Source of the DNA: DASTPP01 sp035762175
GTDB taxonomy: Bacteria; Myxococcota_A; Polyangia; Polyangiales; Polyangiaceae
Length of the DNA: 64,000 nt
Direction of reading: 5' to 3'
Assembly: GCA_035762175.1 (NCBI GenBank)
Contig: DASTPP010000021.1
Span: forward strand, 1 to 64,000
Under the pieces are notes generated by a model, which was given only the letters and a program-made list of their open reading frames with translations, did not search any database and was not told where the DNA came from. This document shows, piece after piece, positions 1 through 9,250 of the stretch (position 1 is the stretch's first letter; each line of letters begins with the position of its first letter). Position numbers and translations under genes: made by a program.

Positions 1-174
1 CGCGCGGGCTCAGGTCGACGGGCGGGGTCCAGCGGGTCATGGCCGGGCGGCCATCGCGGCTCCCTCCCGCGGCGTCGAGCGTGCGCGTCTGCGCAGCCCT
101 CGTGCGTCAAGCGGAATTAACCCGACTGGTGTTCTAGGCTCGGTCGGGCGAATGCTCCCGTCGCCCGGCAGAGC

Positions 175-1437
175 CTAGCGCGGGCCTTCGGCGGCCGGGG
201 CGCGCCGCGTCACGATCGCCTTGCCCTGCTGGGCGAGGGCGTAGACGAGGCCGGCCTGCAGGTCGCGCTGCGTCGACACGTCGCGCAAGGTGATGCCCAG
301 CTCGACCATGGTGCGGGCGACCGCGGGCGAGGCGCCGACGAGCACGCAGCGGGCGCCGAGCAGCCCCGCCGCGCGGATCGCCTGCATGAGGTGCGCGGCC
401 ACGCGGCTGTCGATGACCGAGACGCCCGTGACGTCGATGAGCACGATGCTAGCCCGGTAGTGCTGGATGCTGGCCAGCAAGATCTGCTTCATCTGGGCGC
501 TGCGCGTCTCGTCGAGGTGGCCGATGAGGGGCACGACGACGATGCCCTCGTGCACGGGGATCACCGGCGTCGACAGCTCGCGGATGACCGCGAGCAGCTG
601 CTTCTGCGTCTCGAGCCAGGCGAGCTCGCGCTGCCGGGCCGCCTCGGCCTGCTTGCGCGCCGAGATGTCTTCGGCCACGCCCACGACGTAGAGGGGCTCG
701 CCCGTCTCGTCGTCGTAGAGGGGCAGCTTGACGGTGTGCAAGACGAGCTCGCCCTTGCCGGGTATATTGAACCGCTCTTCGGGGATGTCGAGCGGCTCTC
801 GCCGCTCGATCACCTCGCGGTCTTTGCCGTAGATGTAGTCGGCCTCTGGCTGCGCGAGAAGGTCGTAGTTGTTCTTGCCGATCAGGTCGTGGCGCTTCTT
901 GTCGTAGAACTCTTCGTAGCCCCGGTTGAGGCGAATGAGGCGAAACTCTTTGGCCTCTTTGACGAAGATCGCGAGCGGCAGGTGGTCGAGAATGGTGTCG
1001 AAGAAGCTCTCGAGGGGCTTCGCCGGGGCGGCGGCGCGGGGCGCGGGCAGCTCGCGCACGCAGACGAGCGCGCCGCGGCCGCCGCCGACGGCGCAGGGCG
1101 TGGCCGAGAGCGCGCGTCGGGGCGAGCCGTTCGCGCCGCCCGGCAGCTCGACGTCGAGCCGCTCGCGCCCCCCGCTGAGTAGCGCCTTCAGGCCGGCGAG
1201 GGCGCCCCGGTGGGCCTCGTCGAGCCCCGCGGGCGAGCCGAGCCGCCGGGCCGCCCCGCCGGCAGGCGCGACGGCGAAGGGCAGCGCCCCCTCGTCGAGC
1301 AGGGCCTGCAGGCGCCGGTTCTCGAACCGAAGCGTCCCCGCGGCGTCGAAGACGCCGGCGGCCGCGTCGAGGGCGTCGAGCAGGGGCACGGGGTCGACGC
1401 TGGGGGGAGCGAGAGACCCGTCGTCACGCGAGGTCAC
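175..1437 (-). CDS. PAS-STAS regulator, RsbR-like
   Basis: Predicted cytosolic signalling protein of 420 aa, probably part of a stressosome-like or anti-anti-sigma pathway. The N-terminal 130 residues look like a weak, degenerate PAS region. Residues about 145-265 form a clear PAS/PAC unit (DHLPLAIFVKEAKEF near the start, VVGVAEDISARKQAE at the PAC end). Residues about 295-410 form a STAS domain (VPLIGHLDETRSAQ, then IVLIDVTGVSVIDSRVA). In RsbR-type STAS domains the phosphoacceptor is a Ser/Thr in the loop after the DITG-like strand; here that loop has DS, so phosphorylation is possible. It stands alone, with about 300 bp of featureless GC-rich sequence before the next gene. The PAS ligand is unknown. 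Family assignment is firm; the pathway is inference. Confidence 0.85.
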   Translation of the reverse strand: MTSRDDGSLAPPSVDPVPLLDALDAAAGVFDAAGTLRFENRRLQALLDEGALPFAVAPAGGAARRLGSPAGLDEAHRGALAGLKALLSGGRERLDVELPGGANGSPRRALSATPCAVGGGRGALVCVRELPAPRAAAPAKPLESFFDTILDHLPLAIFVKEAKEFRLIRLNRGYEEFYDKKRHDLIGKNNYDLLAQPEADYIYGKDREVIERREPLDIPEERFNIPGKGELVLHTVKLPLYDDETGEPLYVVGVAEDISARKQAEAARQRELAWLETQKQLLAVIRELSTPVIPVHEGIVVVPLIGHLDETRSAQMKQILLASIQHYRASIVLIDVTGVSVIDSRVAAHLMQAIRAAGLLGARCVLVGASPAVARTMVELGITLRDVSTQRDLQAGLVYALAQQGKAIVTRRAPAAEGPR

Positions 1438-1733
1438 GCCGGCAGTATACCGAAACCCTCAGGCCAGCGGGCCCGTCTGCCCCGCGCGAGCTCGGGGGCG
1501 GCATTCGCCCGCTCGTGCGGCGCGGCCTCGGGCCGGTTCGGCCCTGGAAGCCCGCCCCCTCGCCGCGGGCGCGGCTCGCTCGGGCGCCGGCCCCCCGGGC
1601 GAGCGCGTCAGCACCTCACGCCGCGGGGGCCCTGCCCCCGGTAGCGCTTACAAGGGCCCGCGCCGTCTCGGGCCAGGGCGCCGTCGCCTCGACCGGGCTC
1701 GCGAGTCGAGGGCGGTCGGCGGGCCGGAGCGCC

Positions 1734-2906
1734 TCAGTTGCCCAGCAAGGTGTAGGGCACGAGGCTAATCTTCGCGTTGCCGGACACGCCCATGCGGTCG
1801 GTGTACGTCGCGCCCTTCTCGAGGGTGTAGAACACGTCGACGTAGTCGTCGTCGTTCGAGAACCAGCCGCCCGGCATGGCGGCGATGATACGGTTGGCGA
1901 TCTCGGCGACCATGCTGGCGCCCGGGTAGCTGAGATCGAGCCCCGCGCCGACGGCGCTGACGAGGGCCTGCACGAGGGTCTGGTAGTTCGTGTTGTCGTC
2001 GTGCTCGTAGAGCACCACGTTGGCGGCGGCGAAGCGGTAACCCTCCCAGAAGATCAAGATCTGGTTGGGGTAGTAGTCTTTGCCGTCGTTATCGAGATAA
2101 GGCATGTCGACCGCCTCGATGCGCACCTGGGCGGCGACGGGGTCGATGCCCGAGACGAGGGCGTAGACCTCCGAAGCGCCCGAGACCCAGGGCTCTTTGT
2201 CGTCGTTCAGGCGCACGCGGGTGAGCATCGAGGTCGGCGTCGAGGTCGCCAGCGCGCTCGACCGCTGCCCGAGGCCCCCGCCGGCGAGGGGGCCCCGCCC
2301 CCCGCCGATGCCGTGCGCGGCGAGCTCGTCGTTGAGCAGGGCGACGCCGGCCCGCGTCTCTTCGCGCGCGTCGATGCCGGCGACGAGCACGGGCACCGCG
2401 GGGGCCACCTCGGCGTCGAGCGCGAGGGCCCGGCCCTGCGCGTCGAAGGCCTCGACCAGCGACCAGCCCTTCTCGTCGCCCGCCGGCAAAAACGCCACCG
2501 GAATCGACGCCCAATCGATTTCGCCCGCGTCGCCCTCGGGCCGCACCAACCGCACCTGCAGCAGGCTCGAGGCGTACCCGCCCAAGCCCTTCTGCGCCAC
2601 GATCTGCGCGTCGAGCGAGGCCAGGCGCGCCGCCGCCCCCGCGGGCGCCGCCGACCACACCTCGGCGAGGCGCACGCCCGTCTCGCCGCGAGCAAAGCTC
2701 TGCCCGAGCGCGTCACGGAACGACGCGTCGCCCAGCAGGCGCGACACCTCGAAGGCCGCGTCACGCTTCATCGCCTGCAAATCGGCCGCGGGGGCCACCG
2801 CGCCGACCGGCTCGGGGCCGGGGCCGCCCTCGTCGTGCGCACAGCCGGCGCCGAAGAGGGCCACGCCGACAAATACACCGAGCAGAGAAACGTTCGTTCG
2901 GGTCAT
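1734..2906 (-). CDS. secreted lipoprotein, DUF3103-like
   Basis: Predicted outer-membrane or periplasmic lipoprotein of 390 aa. I chose the internal ATG at 2906 because it starts a lipoprotein signal (MTRTNVSLLGVFVGVALFG, then AGC as lipobox Cys); the frame stays open upstream but that stretch is low-complexity Arg/Pro/Gly. The mature protein has an all-alpha-looking N-terminal part (residues about 35-110), then a beta-rich region with VLVAGIDAREETRAG and a C-terminal domain rich in acidic and aromatic residues (DGKDYYPNQILIFWEGYRF, YVDVFYTLEKG). The layout resembles, from memory, DUF3103 proteins of unknown function; no catalytic motif is visible. It diverges from the PLP enzyme at 3200 with a 293-bp spacer. 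Function unknown. Confidence 0.75.
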   Translation of the reverse strand: MTRTNVSLLGVFVGVALFGAGCAHDEGGPGPEPVGAVAPAADLQAMKRDAAFEVSRLLGDASFRDALGQSFARGETGVRLAEVWSAAPAGAAARLASLDAQIVAQKGLGGYASSLLQVRLVRPEGDAGEIDWASIPVAFLPAGDEKGWSLVEAFDAQGRALALDAEVAPAVPVLVAGIDAREETRAGVALLNDELAAHGIGGGRGPLAGGGLGQRSSALATSTPTSMLTRVRLNDDKEPWVSGASEVYALVSGIDPVAAQVRIEAVDMPYLDNDGKDYYPNQILIFWEGYRFAAANVVLYEHDDNTNYQTLVQALVSAVGAGLDLSYPGASMVAEIANRIIAAMPGGWFSNDDDYVDVFYTLEKGATYTDRMGVSGNAKISLVPYTLLGN

Positions 2907-3199
2907 CGTGCCAACCTTTCTCGCGAACCGTGGCGTCAGGCGAAAAACGACGGGCATGGGACCACGCGCCAATCCGCCCTTCAAGCGGAAACGGGGCCCC
3001 GTCGCCGCCGGCTTGCAAACACCCAATATTGTTGCAACCGCACCCGACGCCACGGGCCGCCGAGCGCCGTGATTCGGTCCCGCTGGTCGCGCAGCCGAAC
3101 AGCCGCGGCGACCGCCCGCCCGCAGGAAGCCGCCCGGGCGCCCGTCGCCGCCCGGCAAGGGTGGTCAGCTCGGCCCGACGGCGGTACACCTTCGCGAGC

Positions 3200-4321
3200 A
3201 TGAGCACGAGCGTACATCTCGCGGGGGTCTCGTCCGCCGAGTCACTTCTCGTTGCGGCGGGGCGCGACCGACGCGCGGGGGCGCCGCTGAACCGGCCGCC
3301 CGTCCCGGCCTCCAATTTCGTCTTCGGTGGCGAGCGCGCTTACTCGCGCGACGACGGCACGCCGACCTGGGAAGCGCTGGAGGAGGTCGTCGGCCTCCTC
3401 GAAGAAGGGTCCGCGACCGCGTTCGCCTCGGGCATGGCCGGCGTCGCCGCGGTCTTCGACCAGCTGCGCGTCGGGTCGCAGGTCGTCCTCCCCGACGATT
3501 GCTATCAGGGCGTGGTCGGGCTCGCCGAGCTCGGCCGGCAAAAGGGCCTCTGGGGCCTGCGCAGATTGCCGGTCGACGACACCGAAGGGTGGCGACGGGC
3601 CTGCGCGGACGCAGACCTCATTTGGCTCGAGTCTCCGTCGAACCCGCTGCTGGCCGTGGCCGACCTGCGCGCCATCGGTTCGGCCGCCCGAAAGCCGACG
3701 GCGATCGTGGCCGTCGACAATACGTTCGCGACCTCCCTGAATCAGCGGCCGCTCGACCTGGGCGCGGACGTCTCCTTCCAGTCGGCGACCAAGTTCATCG
3801 GGGGGCACTCGGACCTGCTCTCCGGGGTGGTCACCGTGCGGCGCGACGACCTCCGCGCGGCCCTGCGGCGCTCGCGTGAGTTGAGCGGCGCCACGCCCGG
3901 CGCACTCGAGGCCTTTCTCGCGGTGCGGGGCGCGCGCACGATGGCGCTCAGGCTCGAGCGAGCCCAGACCAACGCCATGGCCCTCGCGGAGCGGCTGCAG
4001 GCCCACCCCCAGGTCGCCCGCACCCGGTACCCGGGCCTGAGCAGCCACCCGACCCACGCGGTCGCGCGCGCTCAACTGAAAGGCTTCGGCGCCATCATCT
4101 CGTTCGACGTTCGCGGCGACGCCGCGGCGGCCGACGCGGTCTGCTCGCGGGTCAGGCTCATTCAACACGCCACCAGCTTGGGGGGCGTCGAGTCGTCGAT
4201 CGAGCGCCGCGCACGCACCCCCGGCCAGGAGCACTTGCCCCCCTCCCTTCTTCGACTGAGCGTCGGCATCGAGAACGTCGAAGATCTCTGGGCCGACCTC
4301 GACTCGGCCCTGCGGGGCTAG
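3200..4321 (+). CDS. Cys/Met metabolism PLP-dependent enzyme (cystathionine gamma-synthase/lyase family)
   Basis: PLP-dependent trans-sulfuration enzyme of 373 aa, close to the 380-400 aa usual for the family. It probably acts on cystathionine, homocysteine or O-acyl-homoserine in the cytosol. The Schiff-base lysine lies in SATKFIGGHSDLLSG (Lys about 197), the standard SxTKxxxGHSD motif. The PLP-phosphate region is FASGMAGVAAVFD, the cofactor Asp is in VAVDNTFATS, and the C-terminal substrate-binding part contains HATSLGGVESSIE and LRLSVGIENVEDL. The start at 3200 (MSTSVHLAGVSS) gives the family's usual N terminus; the open frame upstream looks non-coding. Reaction type within the family (synthase, gamma-lyase or beta-lyase) cannot be decided by eye. 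No partner genes are adjacent. Confidence 0.88.
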   Translation: MSTSVHLAGVSSAESLLVAAGRDRRAGAPLNRPPVPASNFVFGGERAYSRDDGTPTWEALEEVVGLLEEGSATAFASGMAGVAAVFDQLRVGSQVVLPDDCYQGVVGLAELGRQKGLWGLRRLPVDDTEGWRRACADADLIWLESPSNPLLAVADLRAIGSAARKPTAIVAVDNTFATSLNQRPLDLGADVSFQSATKFIGGHSDLLSGVVTVRRDDLRAALRRSRELSGATPGALEAFLAVRGARTMALRLERAQTNAMALAERLQAHPQVARTRYPGLSSHPTHAVARAQLKGFGAIISFDVRGDAAAADAVCSRVRLIQHATSLGGVESSIERRARTPGQEHLPPSLLRLSVGIENVEDLWADLDSALRG

Positions 4322-4560
4322 ACCAGCAGGCGATCGGCGCGCGGCAAGGGGCCGAGCGGCGGCCGGTCGCTCGCCCCCGGCGGCTCCCCCGTCAGGACGG
4401 GCTACGGCGAGTAAGTAGGTACGCTCGACCTGCGCGCTAGGCTACCGCGGGAGCCAGCAGGCCGCGTCGCCGGCTGCGATGCACGTGGTGCTCGGCCGCG
4501 GCGCGGCTCGCTGACGGCGGGGCGCGGCCGCGTGCCGAGGGCGGCGCCGGTCGCCGGGCG

Positions 4561-5220
4561 CTAGCGGATGTCGTCGACGCTCACGCCCATTCGCTCGGCG
4601 TAGAGGCCGAGGGTGCGCTGCCAGGCCGGGCGGGCCCGACAGCGCTCGTAGTAGGCTTTGACCCGTGGGTATGGCGCCATCAGGTCGGTCTTGCGGATGG
4701 TGCGCAGGACGCCGGCCATCATGATGTCGGCGACCGTGAACTCGGCGCAGGCGACCCATTCGCGGCCTTCGAAGTGGCGCTCGAGGTCGCCGAGCCAGCG
4801 GCCGGCGAGCTTGCGCACCTCCGTCTTGAGCTTGGGGGCGGCCTTGTCATTGTCGAAGATCTCGATGAGGTCGAGGCATACCAGGGTCGGCTCGACGGTG
4901 CTGACCGCGGCGAAGCACCACTGAACGACGCGGGTGCGGCCCTGCACGTCGCCCGGGATGAGTTTGCCGGCCTTCTCGGCCAGGTAGAGCGCCACCGCGG
5001 CCGACTCGGCCACCACGAAGCCGTCGTCGTCGATGACCGGCGCCTGGCGGAAGGGGCTAATTCGGCGGTAGGCGTCGCTGTCGAGCTCGCCGCCGGTGTG
5101 GTCGAGCGCGTGGACTCGATACGGTAGCCCGGTCTCCTCGAGTGCCCACTGCGCCCGCAGGTCTTTCGTCTCGCCGACCCCCTCGGGAAAGATGCGGCCG
5201 AAGCCATAGAGCGTGATCAT
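4561..5220 (-). CDS. glutathione S-transferase family protein
   Basis: Cytosolic glutathione transferase of 219 aa. The start at 5220 (MITLYGFGRIFPEG) is preceded by a good ribosome site (GGAGGG) and opens directly into the thioredoxin-like domain. Residues 1-80 contain the cis-Pro glutathione-binding element APVIDDDGFVVAESAAVALYL, in shorter form QAPVIDDD then ESAAVALYLAE. Residues about 90-210 are the helical C-terminal domain (FTVADIMMAGVLRTI). The catalytic Ser/Tyr at the end of the first strand is not obvious, so the reaction could be conjugation, isomerisation or thiol reduction. Monocistronic, with featureless flanks. Family call is firm; substrate unknown. Confidence 0.9.
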   Translation of the reverse strand: MITLYGFGRIFPEGVGETKDLRAQWALEETGLPYRVHALDHTGGELDSDAYRRISPFRQAPVIDDDGFVVAESAAVALYLAEKAGKLIPGDVQGRTRVVQWCFAAVSTVEPTLVCLDLIEIFDNDKAAPKLKTEVRKLAGRWLGDLERHFEGREWVACAEFTVADIMMAGVLRTIRKTDLMAPYPRVKAYYERCRARPAWQRTLGLYAERMGVSVDDIR

Positions 5221-5411
5221 CGTGCCCTCCGATCGGTAGCCTGGTTTGCCGGCCCACGTCGAAGTGTGCCACACCGCCCACCGCCCCGGGCTTCATCCGC
5301 CCGGTCGCGCACCCGCGGAGGGCGTAGCGTCGGCCCCCTCTGTGCCAGAGAATCTGAGACAGGCTGCGTCCCCCCAGTTATCTGTACGAGGGCGAGAAAG
5401 CCAGCTCCACC

Positions 5412-5648
5412 GTGACGGCCATGCCCCGACCCGTGTCCCGCCGACCGAAGTCTTGCCCAAGGCCAAGCGCCGCAGCTTCTCCGCCGCCTACGAGGCGCGC
5501 ATTTTGACCGAAGCGGCCGCGTGCGCGCCGGGTGAACTCGCGGCGCTGCTCCGTCGCGAAGGCCTGTCCAGCCAGCTCGCATCTGTCCAAGTGGCGAGCC
5601 GACCGCAAAGCCGGCGGCGCCAAGGCGCCCGCCCCGGCGAAACCGGGC
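5412..5648 (+). pseudogene. IS3-type transposase OrfA fragment, frameshifted
   Basis: Remnant of an insertion-sequence helix-turn-helix protein. In one frame it reads VLPKAKRRSFSAAYEARIL, then AACAPGELAALLRREGL, and in the next frame SSHLSKWRADRKAGG. Together these match the well-known IS3-family OrfA pattern (KRRxFSxxYKxRIL ... LLRREGLYSSHLSxWR). At least one frameshift (near 5565) breaks it, and another probably lies near 5440 where the start would be. There is no OrfB or integrase catalytic part. On its 3' side it stops abruptly at about 5645, where a nucleotidyltransferase fragment begins on the opposite strand. Ends of the original IS are not recognisable. Confidence 0.7.
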
Positions 5649-5773
5649 GTAGAGCTCAGCCAGATGTCGAGGTCTTTTGTCGACCGGGGCCGCGCGTGCA
5701 ACGAGACGGCGTGCCCACCGACGATCAGATAGTGAACGTCAGCGTCGGCGAACGCCGAAAGCATCGCGACCAC
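5646..5773 (-). pseudogene. nucleotidyltransferase (DUF6036/AbiEii-like) N-terminal fragment
   Basis: About 42 residues of a nucleotidyltransferase N terminus: MVAMLSAFADADVHYLIVGG, HAVSLHARPRSTKDLDIWL. The GGHAV loop followed by R-x-T-x-D-x-D is the usual active-site start of minimal and AbiEii-type nucleotidyltransferases, common as antitoxins or phage-defence partners. Homology stops after LSSTP at about 5645; everything after that in this frame is antisense to the transposase scrap. The gene was therefore cut by an IS insertion or deletion, and its 3' part is absent here. Not expected to be functional. Confidence 0.6.
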
Positions 5774-5779
5774 CTCTGT

Positions 5780-6012
5780 AACCGACGGGTTACGACCCCC
5801 CCAGGGGCCCCTCCCCCTTGGGTACCCCGAAGGTTAGCGCCCCCCCAGGGGCCCCTGCCCCTGCTGGAACCGATGGGTTACCCACCCCCCCAGGGGCCCC
5901 TGCCCCTGCTGTAACCGTCGGGATACAGCCCCCCCAGGGGCCCCTGCCCCTGCTGTAACCGGTCGGTTAGGGCCCCCCCAGGGGCCCCTCCCCCCGAGGT
6001 AACCCGGAGGTT
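5780..6012. repeat. five-copy 44-45 bp tandem repeat with nested palindromes
   Basis: Five consecutive units carry CCCCCCAGGGGCCCCT; the CAGGGG cores start at 5802, 5846, 5891, 5935 and 5979 (steps 44, 45, 44, 44). Between cores lie GTAACC ... GGTTAC-like inverted pairs. Each unit has a central AGGGGCCCCT palindrome, so the array could fold into alternating hairpins. The unit length is not a multiple of three throughout and no convincing frame is maintained. It directly follows the IS/nucleotidyltransferase debris and precedes the gene at 6256 by about 240 bp. Confidence 0.85.
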
Positions 6013-6255
6013 GACTCGCCCGTCGCCGGCCCCGGGCGGGGTGTCGGCGGCGCTGGCCGTGGGCTCGGTGTCGGCCGAGGGGCTGGCTCTTGGGCGGCCT
6101 CTGCGCGGGTTTTGGGCGGCGGCGAAAAAAATTGAGCCCCTCGTTTTTGGTGAGCAACCGCGCCCCCCCGCTGGCCGAGGGGACCTTCAGAGGCTGGCGA
6201 AATGGTTCGCCGGCGCCCCTTCGGGGGAGTGGGACCAAAAGAAAGAGGTTTCGTC

Positions 6256-7167
6256 GTGGACTATACGGTTGCTCATGCAGTACAGGGCTCGGTGTCGTCG
6301 GGTCGGGTCTCTATCGAGGCGGGCGAGGCGAGGCAGTCGTTCGAGGCGATGAGGGGGGCGATGCTCGCGTTGAAGCCCGAAGAGCTGACATCGATGCGGG
6401 TCGACCCGCAGCGGGTGGCGGCGGTCGCGCATAGCGTGGCGGTGCGTGACCTCTTGCCGGGGCGGCGGGCGGTGTTCGAGCGGTTGTCGGTGGCGGGGCT
6501 CTATGACGTCAACGTGCTCGAGACGCTGCCCGACGCGGCCAAGAGCGTCTGGTACGCGCGGCAGCAGCAGCAGGTGGGGCGGGCCGAGGCGTCGGGGGCG
6601 AGCGTGCCCGACGACGAGATTCAGCTCGCCTACGAGACGCGCGGCCGCATGCAGTACGTGCTCGCGTACCACGTCGGCGATGACCCCACGCTCGGGGCGC
6701 GCCTGAAGTACATTCGCGAGGGCAGCGGGCACCAAGATCTGGCCAACGATCTCGAGATGTTGGCCGACCTTTACCGGCGCGACGACGTGCGGGCGCTCCT
6801 CGAGCACGACAAGAAGCGGTACCGTCCCGACGACGCCGAGCAGGCGAAGCGGCTGGCGGGGCGCATCTTCACGGGCTTCGGCGTGGGGCAAGAGGGCGAG
6901 GTCGAGCGCTGGACGGGGCTCTTGCAGCGGGCGGTGACGCTGCTGCTGCGGTTCTACGACGAGCACCGGGTGGCGGGGCAGTTCTCCTTCCGGCGCAGCG
7001 AAGACGTGGCGGTGACGTATCCGTCGCTCTTCGCGGCAGTGCGCAATGCTCCGTCGCGGCGGGCGCCCGCGGGTGAGCCGGGCGAGGGGCCGGGCGGGCC
7101 GGGTGAGGGCCAGGGGCCGGGCGGGCCGGGCGAGGGCCAGGGCGAGACGCCCGTCACGGGGGTCTAG
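6256..7167 (+). CDS. hypothetical protein with Pro/Gly-rich tail
   Basis: Protein of 303 aa with no recognised domain. I start it at GTG 6256 (VDYTVAHAVQGSVSSG) because AAAGAGG lies about 7 bases upstream. No signal peptide or membrane segment is seen. The body is mostly helical, with charged stretches (DLANDLEMLADLYRRDDVR, RYRPDDAEQAKRLAGRIF) around residues 150-210. The last 40 residues are low-complexity Gly/Pro/Glu (repeats of GEGQGPGGPGEGQG). The core (DVNVLETLPDAAKSVWYARQ, YHVGDDPTLGARL, GSGHQDLANDL) resembles hypothetical proteins I recall from large myxobacterial genomes, but I cannot name a family. Single gene downstream of the repeat array. Confidence 0.7.
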   Translation: MDYTVAHAVQGSVSSGRVSIEAGEARQSFEAMRGAMLALKPEELTSMRVDPQRVAAVAHSVAVRDLLPGRRAVFERLSVAGLYDVNVLETLPDAAKSVWYARQQQQVGRAEASGASVPDDEIQLAYETRGRMQYVLAYHVGDDPTLGARLKYIREGSGHQDLANDLEMLADLYRRDDVRALLEHDKKRYRPDDAEQAKRLAGRIFTGFGVGQEGEVERWTGLLQRAVTLLLRFYDEHRVAGQFSFRRSEDVAVTYPSLFAAVRNAPSRRAPAGEPGEGPGGPGEGQGPGGPGEGQGETPVTGV

Positions 7168-7360
7168 AGCGGGGCGCGCCCATCGATGGGCCCAAAACGG
7201 CGCTTCAGCGGCCGAAACTGGCGTTCAAAGCCTTACGGTTGGCACACGCGCACGCGCGCCCCGCTCGAAAGCCAGAGGCGAGCTCAGGGCGCCCGAAGAG
7301 CGGGCGACGTCACCCGCCGCCCGTATCGGGGGCGGGCCGTCGTGGCGCGCGGCCGGGCGC

Positions 7361-9250
7361 TCACTCGACGATCTTGGCCGTGATGCCGCCCTCGTCGCAG
7401 GCGAGCAGAAAGCGCCCCGAGCCGCCGAGCACCGCGGCGTGCGCGCACGTGCCGACGCGGGCGAGGGGCGTGAACGTCGTGCCGTCGAAGAGGCTGGCCG
7501 AGGCCTCGAGGGCCGCTTCGGTGTCGCCCGCCAGGTGCCAGATCTCTCCGGCGTTCTCGAGCCCCGGCCGGCGGGGCGCGGGCGTGACCACGAGCGCCCG
7601 GTCGGACGCGTGGCTCGCGAACACGCGCAGCTCGCCGTCGTACGACGAGTAAGAGTCGCCTTGGCGCGAGCGGCCCAGGGCGACCTCGTCCCCGCCGCCG
7701 TCCGCCGAGATCGTGGTGCCGAAGAGCCGCCAGGCGGCCGCGCCTTCGTCGTAGCGCTTGAAGGCGCCGACCGCGCGCGGCGAGCGCGGCAGCGGGCGGA
7801 GCTCGAGCTCGACGAACCGCTCGGGCAGCCGAGCGAGCTCGGCGAAGGCCTCGCCGTCGTACCACGAGGCGCGCAGGTCGCAGCCCGCCTGCTCTCCCTC
7901 GCGGCGCGACGCCCCGAAGGCGAGCAGGCCGCCGCCCGCGGGCGAGAGCTGCAGCCTGGGCGAGCGCTCGAGGCAGATCGATTCGGCCGAGGTCACAAAG
8001 GGGTTGTCGACCCCGTCGCCCACGAGCGCGACGTTCACCGTGTGGGTCAGGGCGCTTTTGTCATGGCGCTGGTAGCTGACGAGCGCCTCGCGCGCGCCGA
8101 CGAAGGTAGCTTGCGCGCTCGTGGCGCCCGTCGCGACGCGCAAGGGGTCGCCGAACGCGCCGCCCTCGTAGAAGGAAGCGTAAGCCTGGTGCGGGGTGAG
8201 CTGATCGTCGAAGCCGTACTCGCCGAAGAGCAGGAGGGCCCGCTCGTCGACCCCCGAAGCCACGATCTGCACCTCTTTGACGAGGGTGCCGGTCGCGCCG
8301 CCGGCGCTCGCGTCGCCCCGCACGACGAGCGGCTCGCCGAAGGCGCCGTCGGCGTAGGGCAGGCACCAGGCGACGCCCTCGCTCGGCGTGTCTGGCCCGG
8401 TCGACGGCGCGAAGCCACCGTCGCAAAAGAGAATGCGCCCGGAGGGCAAGAAGGCCACCTTCGGCCGCTCGAAGTCGGTGCGGAATGCCTCGCCGGCGGG
8501 CGCGACGTCGGCGCGCGCGAGCGGGCCCAGGCCCTCGGGCCCGATGGGCAAGGCCCAGGTGTGGCTCTCGAGCTTGCCGCCGACCTGGGCGACCGAAGGC
8601 CAGCGCATCACCAGCGCGGCGGCGTCGACCGTGCGCGAGGCGACGAGCCCGTAGCTGTCGGAGTAGCCATAGTACGTGTCGCCGGGCGAGTCGGGGGGCG
8701 AGGTCGGGTCGACGGGCCGGGGCCCCGGGCCGACGGGGCGCGCCTTACGGAACGCCTCGCCGTCGAAGAAGCTGGCGAACACCTCGAGCGTGAACCCGTT
8801 CGACCGGTCGAAGGCCACGACGGCCTTCTCGGACACCGGCAAGAACTCGGCCCAGACCATGCGCGACGCAGGCCCGCCCTCGGCCAGCAGCGCCGGCGCC
8901 CCGAACGCCTCGCCGTCGAAGAGCGCGGCATAGAGCCCGGAGCCGCCCCCCTCGATCTGCTTTTCGTACACGACGAGGGCTTTATCGCTCTTCGGCGCCG
9001 TCGCCACCGCCCGCACCCTCGCCCCGACCGCCTCGGCGTCGACGGGCAGCGCCTCGAACGCCGTGAACTCGACCTCCGGCGGGTCGAACACACCGCCCCC
9101 GCCCGCCGCACCGCCCGCGCCCCCGCCGCCCGAAGCGCCCGCCGCCCCAGCGGGCGGCGGCTCGTCGTAGACCGGCGCGTAAGGTTCACAAGCCACGCCC
9201 TGCCCAACCAACGTAAGCAACCCCAGAGTAACGAAAGGCTTTGTTCGCAT
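7361..9250 (-). CDS. lipoprotein with beta-propeller-like repeats
   Basis: Predicted surface lipoprotein of 629 aa. The signal is MRTKPFVTLGLLTLVGQGVA followed by Cys21, then a flexible Gly/Ala-rich linker (residues about 30-55, GASGGGGAGGAAGGGG). The rest consists of about ten imperfect beta repeats marked by FxDGEAFG-like turns (LFDGEAFGAPALLAEG, FFDGEAFRKAR, FYEGGAFGDPLRV, WYDGEAFAELARL), each roughly 55-65 residues, suggesting one or two beta-propellers. No catalytic residues are obvious. Gly-linker plus propeller lipoproteins recur in this window (see 14465). Monocistronic; role unknown, possibly surface binding. Confidence 0.75.
   Translation of the reverse strand: MRTKPFVTLGLLTLVGQGVACEPYAPVYDEPPPAGAAGASGGGGAGGAAGGGGVFDPPEVEFTAFEALPVDAEAVGARVRAVATAPKSDKALVVYEKQIEGGGSGLYAALFDGEAFGAPALLAEGGPASRMVWAEFLPVSEKAVVAFDRSNGFTLEVFASFFDGEAFRKARPVGPGPRPVDPTSPPDSPGDTYYGYSDSYGLVASRTVDAAALVMRWPSVAQVGGKLESHTWALPIGPEGLGPLARADVAPAGEAFRTDFERPKVAFLPSGRILFCDGGFAPSTGPDTPSEGVAWCLPYADGAFGEPLVVRGDASAGGATGTLVKEVQIVASGVDERALLLFGEYGFDDQLTPHQAYASFYEGGAFGDPLRVATGATSAQATFVGAREALVSYQRHDKSALTHTVNVALVGDGVDNPFVTSAESICLERSPRLQLSPAGGGLLAFGASRREGEQAGCDLRASWYDGEAFAELARLPERFVELELRPLPRSPRAVGAFKRYDEGAAAWRLFGTTISADGGGDEVALGRSRQGDSYSSYDGELRVFASHASDRALVVTPAPRRPGLENAGEIWHLAGDTEAALEASASLFDGTTFTPLARVGTCAHAAVLGGSGRFLLACDEGGITAKIVE

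Noticed and set aside
5780..6012. CRISPR array
   Set aside because: Repeats are contiguous with no unique spacers of constant length and no cas genes.
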